64,000 nucleotides of DNA. Source: Blastocatellia bacterium. GTDB taxonomy: Bacteria > Acidobacteriota > Blastocatellia > UBA7656. Both the position numbers and the translations under genes were made by a program. The stretch is from assembly GCA_035275065.1 (NCBI GenBank), contig DATENM010000082.1, forward strand, positions 33,692 to 97,691, given 5' to 3'. Below are positions 33,194 through 41,979 of the stretch, in pieces (positions within the stretch are counted from its first letter, which is position 1; each line of letters starts with the position of its first letter). The notes beneath the pieces were generated by a model. That model was not told the DNA's origin. It saw only the letters and a program-made list of their open reading frames with translations, and searched no databases.

Positions 33194-34657
33194 CTAGCTC
33201 TTAACAGGGGGCTTGTGATAAGAACTGCTGTCGCTCGTTAATCGTCTTTTACCTACGAGCTTGCGAGGCTGCTTTGGTACTTTCGATATCTGATGTTCAG
33301 GAACTGTAATCTTTGCCAAGCGCTCGGCCTTAATATCTTTTCGTTTTGCCACAACCCTGTAAGAAAATGTCAACTTGCTGCTTCCATCATTCTGCTCTTG
33401 AACCCGAAAGCCCTTACTATTCCGGTGCGTCACATACAATCCATTTGAGTTGCCATACGGCGTTACAAAGACATGATATTTGTTGCTCTTTATCACAGCG
33501 GCGAAATCAGGATCTAGTAGCACTTCCGCTTTGCCATCGACTAGCCGCGCCTCCCCGAAGTCTTCGAACCAACTCTCAGGACTTTCCATACAGTACAGCA
33601 ACCTGTGCGAGCCGTCGGGGTGAGGCACAGCCGCGCTCTTGGTGCCGAATATAATTTGGTTGCCAGTCACGCGCACGTCTCCGACAAAAAAACCCGCAAG
33701 GCCGGAACCATCCTTGTCATGGGCGAATAAGGCGATTCCTGAGCGGGCGGTCTGAGCGAGGACGCCAACTCCGCCAAATCCATCGCAGATGCCTTGAACT
33801 CCGGTTCCGCCGATTGAGCTATTCCCTCCGGCGACACCAACTCCCTGAGAGGAATCGCATCGCCCTACCACGCCGAACGCGACCCCTTCTGTCTTCGAAT
33901 TGAACCCGAATACACCGCTTTTCCCATTCGCTTGGCTCTGTCCAACCACACCGTCATTTCCTTGGCTGTCGCCTCGCACGCCGACGCCTCCGCGCGCTTC
34001 TTCGCCGTTGTCAGCAAAACCAAAAACGCCTGCACCGTTAGGTGATTTTGTTGCTCCAGTGACACCGAAGGCCGCGCCAAAAGTGCTACGGTTGAACCCG
34101 AACACGCCACTCTTGCCATCGATGTCCGATTCACCAACCACACCATCATTATTTTGGCTGTGGCCCAGCACGCCGTTGCCATCGACACTTTCTCCTCTCG
34201 CTCCAGTACCTGTACCGCTCGATCCCAGCACACCAATCCCCTCCCCATCCGCTGAGCCAGATATTTGCAGAAGATTCGCCGGATTACCTATGCTGTTAAG
34301 GCTTAAACCAACAACCCCAGTTCCACCGCGCATGACAGCGCCCATGACACCTACCCCATCATGGTCGGGTCTGTGAATGTTGTTCTGGGTACCAAGTACG
34401 CCTGCTATCCCGAGGTTACCCTGACCATAAACTCCAAAGGTGTCGCCCCTGCCAAAAACTCCGACGCCCTCGATATCTGATTCCCTGCTAGACCCCTTCT
34501 CTTTGGTGCTCTTGCCAACGACTCCGCACCGCGAGCCTTCAACGTTTGCTCCATAAATAAAATCGGTAGTCTCTCGATTCGTGGAAAATCCTGTCCTGGG
34601 GAAGCCTGATCCTGTGAAGGCAGGACCTGTTGCCGTAAATTGATCTTCATGTGCCAT
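33194..34657 (-). CDS. Glycine-rich repeat, fibre-like protein
   Basis: The 487-aa product is built from about 15 short repeats of the form GVGVxGxS or GVFGFN (for example GKSGVFGFN occurs twice), which predicts a beta-helix or triple-stranded fibre. A conserved globular C-terminal region of about 140 residues follows (LLYCMESPESWFEDFGEARL, HVFVTPYGNSNGLYVTHRN, FSYRVVAKRKDI). No signal peptide is present. Such proteins resemble tail-fibre or surface-fibre proteins, but I know no experimental function. AGGAGG lies 7 nt before the ATG at 34657. Its GC content is visibly lower than its neighbours and an attC-like site follows it, so it may be a mobile cassette. Confidence 0.75.
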   Translation of the reverse strand: MAHEDQFTATGPAFTGSGFPRTGFSTNRETTDFIYGANVEGSRCGVVGKSTKEKGSSRESDIEGVGVFGRGDTFGVYGQGNLGIAGVLGTQNNIHRPDHDGVGVMGAVMRGGTGVVGLSLNSIGNPANLLQISGSADGEGIGVLGSSGTGTGARGESVDGNGVLGHSQNNDGVVGESDIDGKSGVFGFNRSTFGAAFGVTGATKSPNGAGVFGFADNGEEARGGVGVRGDSQGNDGVVGQSQANGKSGVFGFNSKTEGVAFGVVGRCDSSQGVGVAGGNSSIGGTGVQGICDGFGGVGVLAQTARSGIALFAHDKDGSGLAGFFVGDVRVTGNQIIFGTKSAAVPHPDGSHRLLYCMESPESWFEDFGEARLVDGKAEVLLDPDFAAVIKSNKYHVFVTPYGNSNGLYVTHRNSKGFRVQEQNDGSSKLTFSYRVVAKRKDIKAERLAKITVPEHQISKVPKQPRKLVGKRRLTSDSSSYHKPPVKS

Positions 34658-34932
34658 TGTCATTCCTCCTGAGAGAGTCAATCTGTAGGTTAGAGTACGG
34701 GAAGAGGCGGATATAGGTACACCGGATCGGTCACCAGTTCTTCAACATCCGCAACATTGGGTACTCCGCATCGAAGCATTCTATCACATAAAAATATTCT
34801 TACGATTCGCATTACAGCGTTTGGCCTCCGTAGTTGCAGTTACAACACTCGGTATGAGTGGCTGGTTAGACCTTACACAGTAGGGACTCTCACCCTGCAA
34901 GAAGCGCCGGGCTTCACCGAGCGCACTAACGC
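34658..34932. other. Intergenic; possible group II intron 5' remnant at 34805-34918
   Basis: On the minus strand from 34918, the sequence GGTGAAGCCCGGCGC, then CAGGGTGAGAGTCCC, and later CATACCGAGTGTTG resembles the start of domain I of bacterial group II introns, with a small GGG...CCC hairpin. No reverse transcriptase or domain V is present. The assignment is from memory of intron sequences and is weak. No gene is seen. Confidence 0.3.
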
Positions 34933-36543
34933 TCAATTGAGCGGGCCGATGGCTTGCTCGACTTCACTGAGCAGCGCGCCGCCGCGCACCAGCTTTACAG
35001 CCTCGTGGATGATGAGATGAATTTCGCCGTCCCGGTCGCTGGCCCGCTGCGGGATGTGTTGGCGCAGCAGTTTGTAAGCGGCAAGCGTGCCGGCGCCCAT
35101 GGCTGCGCCCTCGTCTGCCCTGAAGCCGAGCGCCTGCGCCGCGCACAGCAATTCAATCGCGACAATCGATTCGACATTCTCAAGCACCTGGCGGGCCTGT
35201 CGCGCCGCGATTGAGCCCATGCTGTTGTGATCTTCCTGGTTGGACGAAGTCGGAATGGAGTCGCCGCTGGCGGGATGAATCAAGACTTTGTTCTCGGAGG
35301 CGAGCGCCGCCGCCGTGTACTGCGCCATCATCATCCCTGTGTTCAACCCGACCGAGCCGATTAAATAGGCGGGCAGGCCGAAGTTTTCATGCCGGTTCAT
35401 CAGCCGCGCGATGCGGCGCTCCGAGATGCTGCCCAGCTCTGCGAGGGCGAGGGCGAGAAAATCCATCGCCAGCGCCACCGGCTGCCCATGAAAATTGCCG
35501 GCAGAAAATGACTCTTCCAGCTCAGGCACGATCAACGGATTATCGGTTGCGGAATTGATTTCGATTTCCAGCGTGCGCCGCACAAAGCTCATCGCTTCAC
35601 GCGACGCGCCATGTACCTGCGGCATGCAGCGCAGCGAGTAAGCGTCTTGAACCTTTGTCTCGCGTACGCCTTCGTCTAAAGCAATGCTCGTCTTCCGGCG
35701 CTGCATCACCTGCTCGCCGTCAATCAACTGGCTGCCCCGGATCATGGCGTTGATGTTTTGAGCACTCTGCATCTGGCCCGGAAACGGGCGAAGCCGGTGG
35801 AGCTCTGGCCTGAAGGCCGAGCTGCGGCCTTTCACGGCTTCCAGGCTCATGGCTCCGGCAATGTCGGCGAGCTTTGCCAGTCGCTCAGCGTCGCCGAGCG
35901 TCAGCGCGCCGATGGCGGTCATAAACTGTGTGCCGTTTGTCAGCGCCAGCCCCTCTTTCGCCTCAAGATGAATGGCTCGAATTCCGGCTCTGCTTAACGC
36001 CTCACTGCCGCCCAATCGCTCGCCGGTGTAGAAGGCTTCGCCTCTGCCGATCAAGACCAGCGCCATATGAGACAGCGGCGCGAGGTCGCCGCTCGATCCG
36101 ACAGAGCCTTTGATGGGAATGACCGGATGGACGCGCCGGTTGATCATTTCGAGCAGGCGCTCGACCACTTCGACGCGAATGCCGGAATAGCCTTTGGCCA
36201 GCGCGTTGGCGCGCAATACCATCATTGCCCTGACCGTCGCTTCGGGCAATGGCTCGCCGACGCCTGCCGCGTGGCTGAGCAAGATATTCTCCTGTAATTG
36301 CTCGGCCTCTTCGGGCGGGATGACTTGATTTTGCAGCGAGCCGAAGCCTGTGGTGATGCCGTAGATGACTTTCTTTTCGCGCACCCATTGCTCGACGAGC
36401 TGTCGCGACCGCTGCATTCTCTCTTTCGCCTTCGGGCTGAGAGCGACCGGTTGAAAGTTCCTGGCGATGGCCATGACCGCTTCAAGACTCAAGGTCTCGC
36501 CGTCCAATAAGAGAATGTCTGGATTAACCGGGCTCGATGGCAT
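34933..36543 (-). CDS. hutH: Histidine ammonia-lyase
   Basis: The 536-aa product deaminates L-histidine to trans-urocanate, the first step of histidine degradation. Its family motifs are YGITTGFGSLQNQ with the active-site Tyr, the cofactor segment GSVGSSGDLAPLSHMAL, NGTQFMTAIGAL, QDAYSLRCMPQVHGA, NPLIV and EDHNSMG. The cofactor MIO is usually made from Ala-Ser-Gly; here it is Ser150-Ser151-Gly152, a variant that keeps the essential Ser. GGAG precedes the ATG. No other hut genes are adjacent, and hisG lies 2 kb away, an odd pairing of synthesis and breakdown. Confidence 0.93.
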   Translation of the reverse strand: MPSSPVNPDILLLDGETLSLEAVMAIARNFQPVALSPKAKERMQRSRQLVEQWVREKKVIYGITTGFGSLQNQVIPPEEAEQLQENILLSHAAGVGEPLPEATVRAMMVLRANALAKGYSGIRVEVVERLLEMINRRVHPVIPIKGSVGSSGDLAPLSHMALVLIGRGEAFYTGERLGGSEALSRAGIRAIHLEAKEGLALTNGTQFMTAIGALTLGDAERLAKLADIAGAMSLEAVKGRSSAFRPELHRLRPFPGQMQSAQNINAMIRGSQLIDGEQVMQRRKTSIALDEGVRETKVQDAYSLRCMPQVHGASREAMSFVRRTLEIEINSATDNPLIVPELEESFSAGNFHGQPVALAMDFLALALAELGSISERRIARLMNRHENFGLPAYLIGSVGLNTGMMMAQYTAAALASENKVLIHPASGDSIPTSSNQEDHNSMGSIAARQARQVLENVESIVAIELLCAAQALGFRADEGAAMGAGTLAAYKLLRQHIPQRASDRDGEIHLIIHEAVKLVRGGALLSEVEQAIGPLN

Positions 36544-36654
36544 ACGTTCTCCGCCCTCATCTTACTCCATTCGCCGCCCGAATGTTGAGCCCCGGACTGC
36601 AAGCCTGAAGCGGCCCGCAGCGGCCCCCTGCTTCTCAGGCTTTGCTTGATCCTG

Positions 36655-36660
36655 TAGAAT
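36655..36660 (+). promoter_or_regulatory. -10 box for the PHP-domain gene
   Basis: TAGAAT ends 7 nt before the start codon at 36668. No Shine-Dalgarno is present, so a leaderless transcript is likely. Confidence 0.4.
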
Positions 36661-36667
36661 CCCCCGG

Positions 36668-38026
36668 ATGACCCCGCACCCCTTACTGATTTTAATCCTT
36701 CTGCTCAGCCTGACCGGCAGCCCGTTCGGCCAGTCTCCATCCCAGCTCGGCCCCGGCAGAAAGTACACTAGCGTCGAGCGCATGGGCATGGAGCATCTGG
36801 CCGCGGTTCATCAGGCGCGGCTGCGCTACGAACAGGCGCGCAGGCCGGTGCGATTGCCGACGGGGATGACAGACTATCGCGCTATCCTGCACGCGCATGC
36901 CGAAGACGCGCCGCACACCGGCGGCACGCGACCCGAAATGCTCAAAGCGGCCAGAGCGGCGGGCGTCAATATCATCATGCTGTCTGACCATCGGCGACCG
37001 GAACGCGATTTCATCACCGATAGCTGGCGCGGCATTCACGAGGGCGTCTTATTCATACCGGGAGCCGAGGCCGACGGTTTTCTGCTTTATCCCATCGCCT
37101 CGCTGCGCGACCAGCAGACGCCGACGCGCGAAGCAGTGATCGCGGCGACGCGGGCCGGCGGCGGCAACATCTTTCTCTCGCATGTCGAAGACAAGCTCGA
37201 CTGGCCGACCGACAACCTTGACGGGCTGGAAATCTATAATCACCACACAGACGTGAAGGACGAGGCGGCGTTCAACTTCTGGCTGCAAGGCGCGATGACC
37301 AATAGGGCGCGGCTCGCACAGATCGAGCAGGCGCTTGCGACGTATCCGCAAGAGGTCATCGCCGCCCAGCAAGATTATCTCGCGCCGATCCTGAAGAAGT
37401 GGGATGCGGACACCGCGCATCGCCGTTTGACTGGCGTAGCGGCGAACGACTGTCATCACAATCAAGTCTTCACAGTCACGGTCGTCGATGAACAGACCAT
37501 CGAAGTCGGAATCATTACGAGCCGCCCGGAGAAAAGGCAAATGACCAGCGCGCAAGTGCCGGCGGTGGCCGCGATGACGAGCGGGCGCAAGCCGGGCGAG
37601 CTCATCGCGCGCCTGGATTTCGACCCCTACGAGCGCAGCTTTCGCTACGTCAGCACACACATTCTGACCGGCCAATTGACCGAAGCCGCCGTGCGCGAGG
37701 CGCTCAGACAGGGCCACGCTTATGTCGCGCATGACTGGTTGTGCGACCCGACCGGCTTTGCCTTTGTCGCTTCTGCAAGCGGCGGTAAGCCAGTGGCGCT
37801 CATGGGCGATGAAATTGCCTTGAGGCCGGGGCTTGAGTTGAAGGCCGAAGCGCCGGTCGCCTGCCATTGGAAGCTCTTGCGGAACGGCGAAGTCGCCGCC
37901 ACGGGCGAAAGCCGCGAGATCACGCTTCAGGTGAAAGCGGCGGGTGTTTACCGCGTCGAGGCATGGCTTGAAGCCGACAGCGAGATGCGCCCCTGGATAT
38001 ACTCCAACCCGATCTACGTGCGTTGA
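36668..38026 (+). CDS. Secreted PHP-like metal-dependent phosphoesterase
   Basis: The 452-aa product has a signal peptide (LILILLLSLTGSPFGQ). The catalytic domain resembles the PHP superfamily: a LHAHAEDAPHT metal-binding start, NIIMLSDHRRPERDF, FLSHVEDK, GLEIYNHHTD and GVAANDCHHN, a set of His/Asp residues able to bind two or three metals. The C-terminal 120 residues are beta-rich (GKPVALMGDEIALRPG) and Ig-like. It acts outside the cytoplasm; the substrate is unknown. It is the first of three close rightward genes (12 nt to the sialidase). It is divergent from hutH. Confidence 0.78.
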   Translation: MTPHPLLILILLLSLTGSPFGQSPSQLGPGRKYTSVERMGMEHLAAVHQARLRYEQARRPVRLPTGMTDYRAILHAHAEDAPHTGGTRPEMLKAARAAGVNIIMLSDHRRPERDFITDSWRGIHEGVLFIPGAEADGFLLYPIASLRDQQTPTREAVIAATRAGGGNIFLSHVEDKLDWPTDNLDGLEIYNHHTDVKDEAAFNFWLQGAMTNRARLAQIEQALATYPQEVIAAQQDYLAPILKKWDADTAHRRLTGVAANDCHHNQVFTVTVVDEQTIEVGIITSRPEKRQMTSAQVPAVAAMTSGRKPGELIARLDFDPYERSFRYVSTHILTGQLTEAAVREALRQGHAYVAHDWLCDPTGFAFVASASGGKPVALMGDEIALRPGLELKAEAPVACHWKLLRNGEVAATGESREITLQVKAAGVYRVEAWLEADSEMRPWIYSNPIYVR

Positions 38027-38038
38027 GCGAATCAAGCG

Positions 38039-39346
38039 ATGAGCAAACCTATGAGCAAATCTCTGATCGCCTGCATCATTGCGCTCGTGCCGGCGCTGCT
38101 CGGCGGCGCGGCGCCGCAGCCAAAGACCTCGCCGCCGAGCGCCGCGCCGCAACCCGAAGGCGCGGCCTTTTATGAATCCGAGTTGATCTTCCCGCTCGAA
38201 CACTGGCACAACCATGCGTCGTGCATTGTCGAATGCCCGAATGGCGACCTGCTGGTCTGCTGGTTCCACGGCTCAGGCGAGCGCACCGCCGACGACGTGA
38301 AAATCGAAGGGGCGCGGCTGCGCAAAGGCGCAAAGACGTGGGACGCGCGCTTCACCATGGCCGACACCCTCGGCTATCCCGACACCAACCCGACGATGTT
38401 CATCGATCCGCAGCAAAGGCTCTGGCTGCTGTGGCCGACCATCCTGGCCAATGAATGGCACACCGCTTTGATGAAGTATCGCATCTCGTCGGACTACCAG
38501 AAACCGCAAGGCGTGCCGCGCTGGGACGTGAACGAAGTCTTGCACATCACGCCGGGGCCTGAGTTTGAAGCGACGGTTAACGAAGCGATGACGGCACTCG
38601 AAGCCAGCCGCAAAGATTTGCCGCAAGAGCTGAGAGAGGCCGCCGCCGCTTACATCGAGCGGACGCGAAAGAATGCCGCCGACAAGTTATTCCGCCGCCT
38701 CGGCTGGATGACTCGCGCCCACCCGTTCATTCTCGATGGCAAGCGCTTGATCGTGCCGCTCTATTCTGACGGCTTCTCGTTCTCGCTGATGGCGATCACC
38801 GACGACTGGGGCAAAACCTGGACGACCAGCACGCCGATTGTCGGGGCCGGCAACATCCAGCCGAGCATCGTCAAAAAACAAGACGGCACGTTATTCACAC
38901 TGATGCGCGACAATGGCCCGCCGCCGAAGCGGCTGCACACCAGCGAGTCGCGCGATGGCGGCAAGACCTGGAGCGCCGACCGCGATACCGCGATTCCCAA
39001 TCCGGGGTCGGGCGCTGAAATCATCGCGCTCAAAAATGGCCACTGGGCCTTGATCTATAACGACACCGAATTGAGCCGCAACAGCCTGGCGGTGTCGATC
39101 TCGACCGACGAGGGACAGACATGGAAGTGGACGCGGCATCTCGAAATCGAGCCGCGCAGCCTGGAAGCCGGAGCCTTCCACTACCCATCGATGATTCAAG
39201 CGCGCGACGGTTCGCTGCACGCGAGCTACAGCTATCACCTGAACAAAAAAGATGTGGGCAAGGACGCCGAAGGTCAGCCGGCCCGCAAAGCCATCAAGCA
39301 TGCCCATTTCAACGAAGCGTGGGTGATCGAAGGCGATAAGCAATGA
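38039..39346 (+). CDS. Secreted sialidase-family (BNR repeat) protein
   Basis: The 435-aa product has a signal peptide and a six-bladed beta-propeller pattern with Asp-box repeats ITDDWGKTW, SRDGGKTW and STDEGQTW. The N-terminal VECPNGDLLVCWFHGSGE and central GNIQPSIVKKQDGTLF segments match bacterial exo-sialidase-like proteins. Whether it cleaves sialic acid is open, since many relatives act on other glycans. It lies between a PHP gene and an MFS carrier, with 6 nt to the latter, which suggests release and uptake of a sugar. A second in-frame ATG is at 38051. Confidence 0.82.
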   Translation: MSKPMSKSLIACIIALVPALLGGAAPQPKTSPPSAAPQPEGAAFYESELIFPLEHWHNHASCIVECPNGDLLVCWFHGSGERTADDVKIEGARLRKGAKTWDARFTMADTLGYPDTNPTMFIDPQQRLWLLWPTILANEWHTALMKYRISSDYQKPQGVPRWDVNEVLHITPGPEFEATVNEAMTALEASRKDLPQELREAAAAYIERTRKNAADKLFRRLGWMTRAHPFILDGKRLIVPLYSDGFSFSLMAITDDWGKTWTTSTPIVGAGNIQPSIVKKQDGTLFTLMRDNGPPPKRLHTSESRDGGKTWSADRDTAIPNPGSGAEIIALKNGHWALIYNDTELSRNSLAVSISTDEGQTWKWTRHLEIEPRSLEAGAFHYPSMIQARDGSLHASYSYHLNKKDVGKDAEGQPARKAIKHAHFNEAWVIEGDKQ

Positions 39347-39352
39347 ACGATC

Positions 39353-40636
39353 ATGAGCCAAAGAAGCTATAAGTGGCTGGTCGTCGCGCTGCTCTGGGCG
39401 GTCTGCTTTTTTAACTACGCCGACCGCCAGGCAATCTTCTCGGTCTTCCCGCTGCTGAAGTCAGAGATGGGGCTGAGCGACGTACAGTTGGGCATCGTCG
39501 GCTCGGCGTTCATGTGGGTCTACGCCGCCGCGGGGCCAATGGCCGGGCTGGTCGGCGACCGGCTGCGGCGCAAGACGCTGGTCATCGCCGGCCTGCTCTT
39601 CTGGTCTCTCATCACGCTGGCGACGGCGCTCTCGACCACCTACACGCACCTGGTCATCTTCCGCGCCCTCGAAGGCTTTGGCGAAGCCTTCTACTTCCCG
39701 GCTTCCATGTCATTGCTGAGCGATTATCACGGCACGGATACGCGGTCGCGCGCCATGGCGCTGCATCAATCGAGCGTCTATGCCGGAACGATTGCCGGCG
39801 GCAGCGTCGCAGGCTTGCTGGGTCAGTACTATGGCTGGCGCTCCAGCTTTTATCTCTTCGGCGCGGCGGGGCTGCTTTACGGCTTGCTGCTGCTTTTATT
39901 GCTGCGCGAGCCGGCGCGCGATCCTGCCGCCGCTGAAAAAGCATCAAGCGCCGATGCAAAAGAATCGCGCGCCGGACTTCACACCGGCAACGCGAGCGTG
40001 ATGACGACCGTGCGCGAGTTGTTCGGCAATCCGATGGTGCGCCTGCTCACCGCGGTTTTCGTCGGCGCTAACTTCGTGGCGATGATCTTCCTGACGTGGA
40101 TGCCCTCTTTCCTGTACCGCAAGTTCGGCATGAGTCTGGCGATGGCGGGCTTGAGCGGCACCGCTTATTTGCAGATCGCTTCGGTCATCGGCGTTATCAG
40201 CGGCGGCGTGCTTGCGGACCGGCTGGCGCGGCGGCATCGCGCCGGCAGAATGATGGCGCAGGCGGTGGGCTTGCTGCTCGGCGTGCCGTTCATTTTTGTC
40301 GCCGGCTGGACGCTCTCGGTGCCGGTGCTGATTCTGGCGCTTGTCGGCTTCGGTTACTTCAAAGGAATTTATGACGCGAACATCTGGGCGTCGCTGCATG
40401 ACACGGTGCGTCCCGAGCATCGAGCTTCGGCGGTCGGCTTCATGAATTCCGTAGGCTGGCTCGGCGGCGGCATCGCCCCTGTCGCCATTGCCGCCGCATC
40501 AGAGCGTTTCGGCATGGGCGCTTCGATCAGCGCCAACTCGGTGATCTATCTCTTGATCGCCCTGCTGATGATTTATGGGATCAGCAGGCTGACGCGCTCA
40601 AGCGCGCAACCTGTGCGGGCCCCGGCCAGCGGGTAG
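39353..40636 (+). CDS. MFS transporter (hexuronate/organic-anion type)
   Basis: The 427-aa product has 12 predicted membrane helices. The MFS loop motif GLVGDRLRRKTLVIAG lies between helices 2 and 3, with RALEGFGEAFYFPASMSLLSDYH and a second-half repeat (GVLADRLARRHRAG). The N-terminal FNYADRQAIFSVFPLLKSEMG resembles the anion:cation symporter and Spinster/hexuronate branch. It is probably a proton-coupled importer of the product released by the neighbouring sialidase-like enzyme. It starts 6 nt after that gene and is convergent, 6 nt, with the phosphatase gene. Confidence 0.88.
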   Translation: MSQRSYKWLVVALLWAVCFFNYADRQAIFSVFPLLKSEMGLSDVQLGIVGSAFMWVYAAAGPMAGLVGDRLRRKTLVIAGLLFWSLITLATALSTTYTHLVIFRALEGFGEAFYFPASMSLLSDYHGTDTRSRAMALHQSSVYAGTIAGGSVAGLLGQYYGWRSSFYLFGAAGLLYGLLLLLLLREPARDPAAAEKASSADAKESRAGLHTGNASVMTTVRELFGNPMVRLLTAVFVGANFVAMIFLTWMPSFLYRKFGMSLAMAGLSGTAYLQIASVIGVISGGVLADRLARRHRAGRMMAQAVGLLLGVPFIFVAGWTLSVPVLILALVGFGYFKGIYDANIWASLHDTVRPEHRASAVGFMNSVGWLGGGIAPVAIAAASERFGMGASISANSVIYLLIALLMIYGISRLTRSSAQPVRAPASG

Positions 40637-40642
40637 CGCCGG

Positions 40643-41818
40643 CTACTGATGTTTACGCTTGGTCGTGGCGCTGACGACGTTTGAATACGCCGAGTCGCCG
40701 GCGGCGTTGTAGGCGCGGACGCGGAAGTAGTAAGTCGTCCCGCGCGCCAGCCCCGCCGCTGTGTACGCCGTCAGGTTGCCGCCGACCGTGGCAATCTCTT
40801 TGAAGCTGATACCGTCCTCAGACTGCTCGACCTTGAAGCCCTCGTGCGTACAACCCACGGCAGTCCACGCCAGATCGATGAGCCGCTTGCCCCTGCCGGT
40901 CGTCATCAGGTCGCTCGGCCCGTCGGGGGCGCGGCGCGGCGCGCTCCCCATCGTGTAAGTGTCAATGACTTCGCCCGTGCGCGTGATGAACTTGAAGGTG
41001 ATCTGATCCGGGTTAGCGTCTACGCGCATCGCCCCGTAATCGTCGTTGTAGCGCTTGCGGCTGCCGGAGACCGGCAGGGGGAAGAAGGGGTACAGACTCT
41101 TGCCGCCGACGCCGTCAACGAAGTAAGGGAAGTCGTCGCGGACGACGCGCTCATAGTCATGGTCATGACCGCTCAAGACCGCCGTCACGCCCCACTGCTT
41201 GAACGGCCATTGCATGTAGCCGGTCGAGCCATGCTCTAGCCCCGACGAGTATGGCGAATGATGAAAGTAGACGACCTTCCACGGCTCGGTCGCCGCGGCG
41301 AGCCGCGCGCGCAGCCAGTTCGCCTGCGCCGAGTCGCTGCGCACGCCGTCCGGCTCGCTCGGGTCGCTGTCGAGCGCAAAGAAGTGCACAGGCCCGGAGG
41401 CGAATTCGTAGTAACGCTCGTTGCCGGGCAGCGTGAAGTAGTCGAGGTAAGGCCGCGCGCCCGCCGCCTCCCAGTCATGGTTGCCGAGCGCCGGGAAGAA
41501 GCGGTTCGTCGCCGCGCCTTCGCCGTAGCTGCCCAGGTATGGCCCGATGAACTCGTGATAGTACTGGCCAACGTTCTGATCGATGGTCGAGGCCGCGCCG
41601 TCCTCATAGTTGTTGTCACCCACGGTGATGACGAAGTCAGGACTCCAGCCCTTGACCAGCTCGGCGACGTCGCGCTCGGGCTGACCCGCCCGGCCATAAT
41701 CGCCAATCACTGCGAAGCGAATGTTACAGGTCTGCGCCTGCGTCGAGTCGAAGGTGGATAGCAACAGGCAGACGGTCAACAAGGATGCCGCCACGACACG
41801 GGTAGTCTTACTGCTCAT
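40643..41818 (-). CDS. Secreted purple-acid-phosphatase-like enzyme with FnIII domain
   Basis: The 391-aa product has signal peptide SLLTVCLLLSTFDSTQAQ. Metallophosphoesterase motifs appear in order: FAVIGDYGRAG, VITVGDNNY, ALGNHDWE, VVYFHHSPYSSG and LSGHDHDYERV, giving the dinuclear metal site. The C-terminal 95 residues are a fibronectin type III domain (GFKVEQSEDGISF, GTTYYFRVRAYNAAGDSAYS). It probably removes phosphate from extracellular organic phosphates. It is divergent from the PqaA-family gene. Confidence 0.88.
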   Translation of the reverse strand: MSSKTTRVVAASLLTVCLLLSTFDSTQAQTCNIRFAVIGDYGRAGQPERDVAELVKGWSPDFVITVGDNNYEDGAASTIDQNVGQYYHEFIGPYLGSYGEGAATNRFFPALGNHDWEAAGARPYLDYFTLPGNERYYEFASGPVHFFALDSDPSEPDGVRSDSAQANWLRARLAAATEPWKVVYFHHSPYSSGLEHGSTGYMQWPFKQWGVTAVLSGHDHDYERVVRDDFPYFVDGVGGKSLYPFFPLPVSGSRKRYNDDYGAMRVDANPDQITFKFITRTGEVIDTYTMGSAPRRAPDGPSDLMTTGRGKRLIDLAWTAVGCTHEGFKVEQSEDGISFKEIATVGGNLTAYTAAGLARGTTYYFRVRAYNAAGDSAYSNVVSATTKRKHQ

Positions 41819-41979
41819 AAACTACAATCTCCTGGATTGGGACACACGGCGGGGGCCGCGCACTCTGATAGTTTAACCGGGAGCCGGTCGGCATGGCCAG
41901 ATGTTTGTAAAGGTGATATAAAGCTAGACCTGAAACGGGGCCGATGGCCTCCGTCGCGACTACTCACAAGGATAAAGCC

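Noticed and set aside
34757..35020. Small plus-strand frame over the hutH 3' end
   Set aside because: It overlaps hutH antisense and an intron-like non-coding stretch, with no coding features.
37049..38269. 406-codon minus-strand frame across the PHP and sialidase genes
   Set aside because: It spans the junction of two real genes on the other strand and its composition is that of a third-position shadow.
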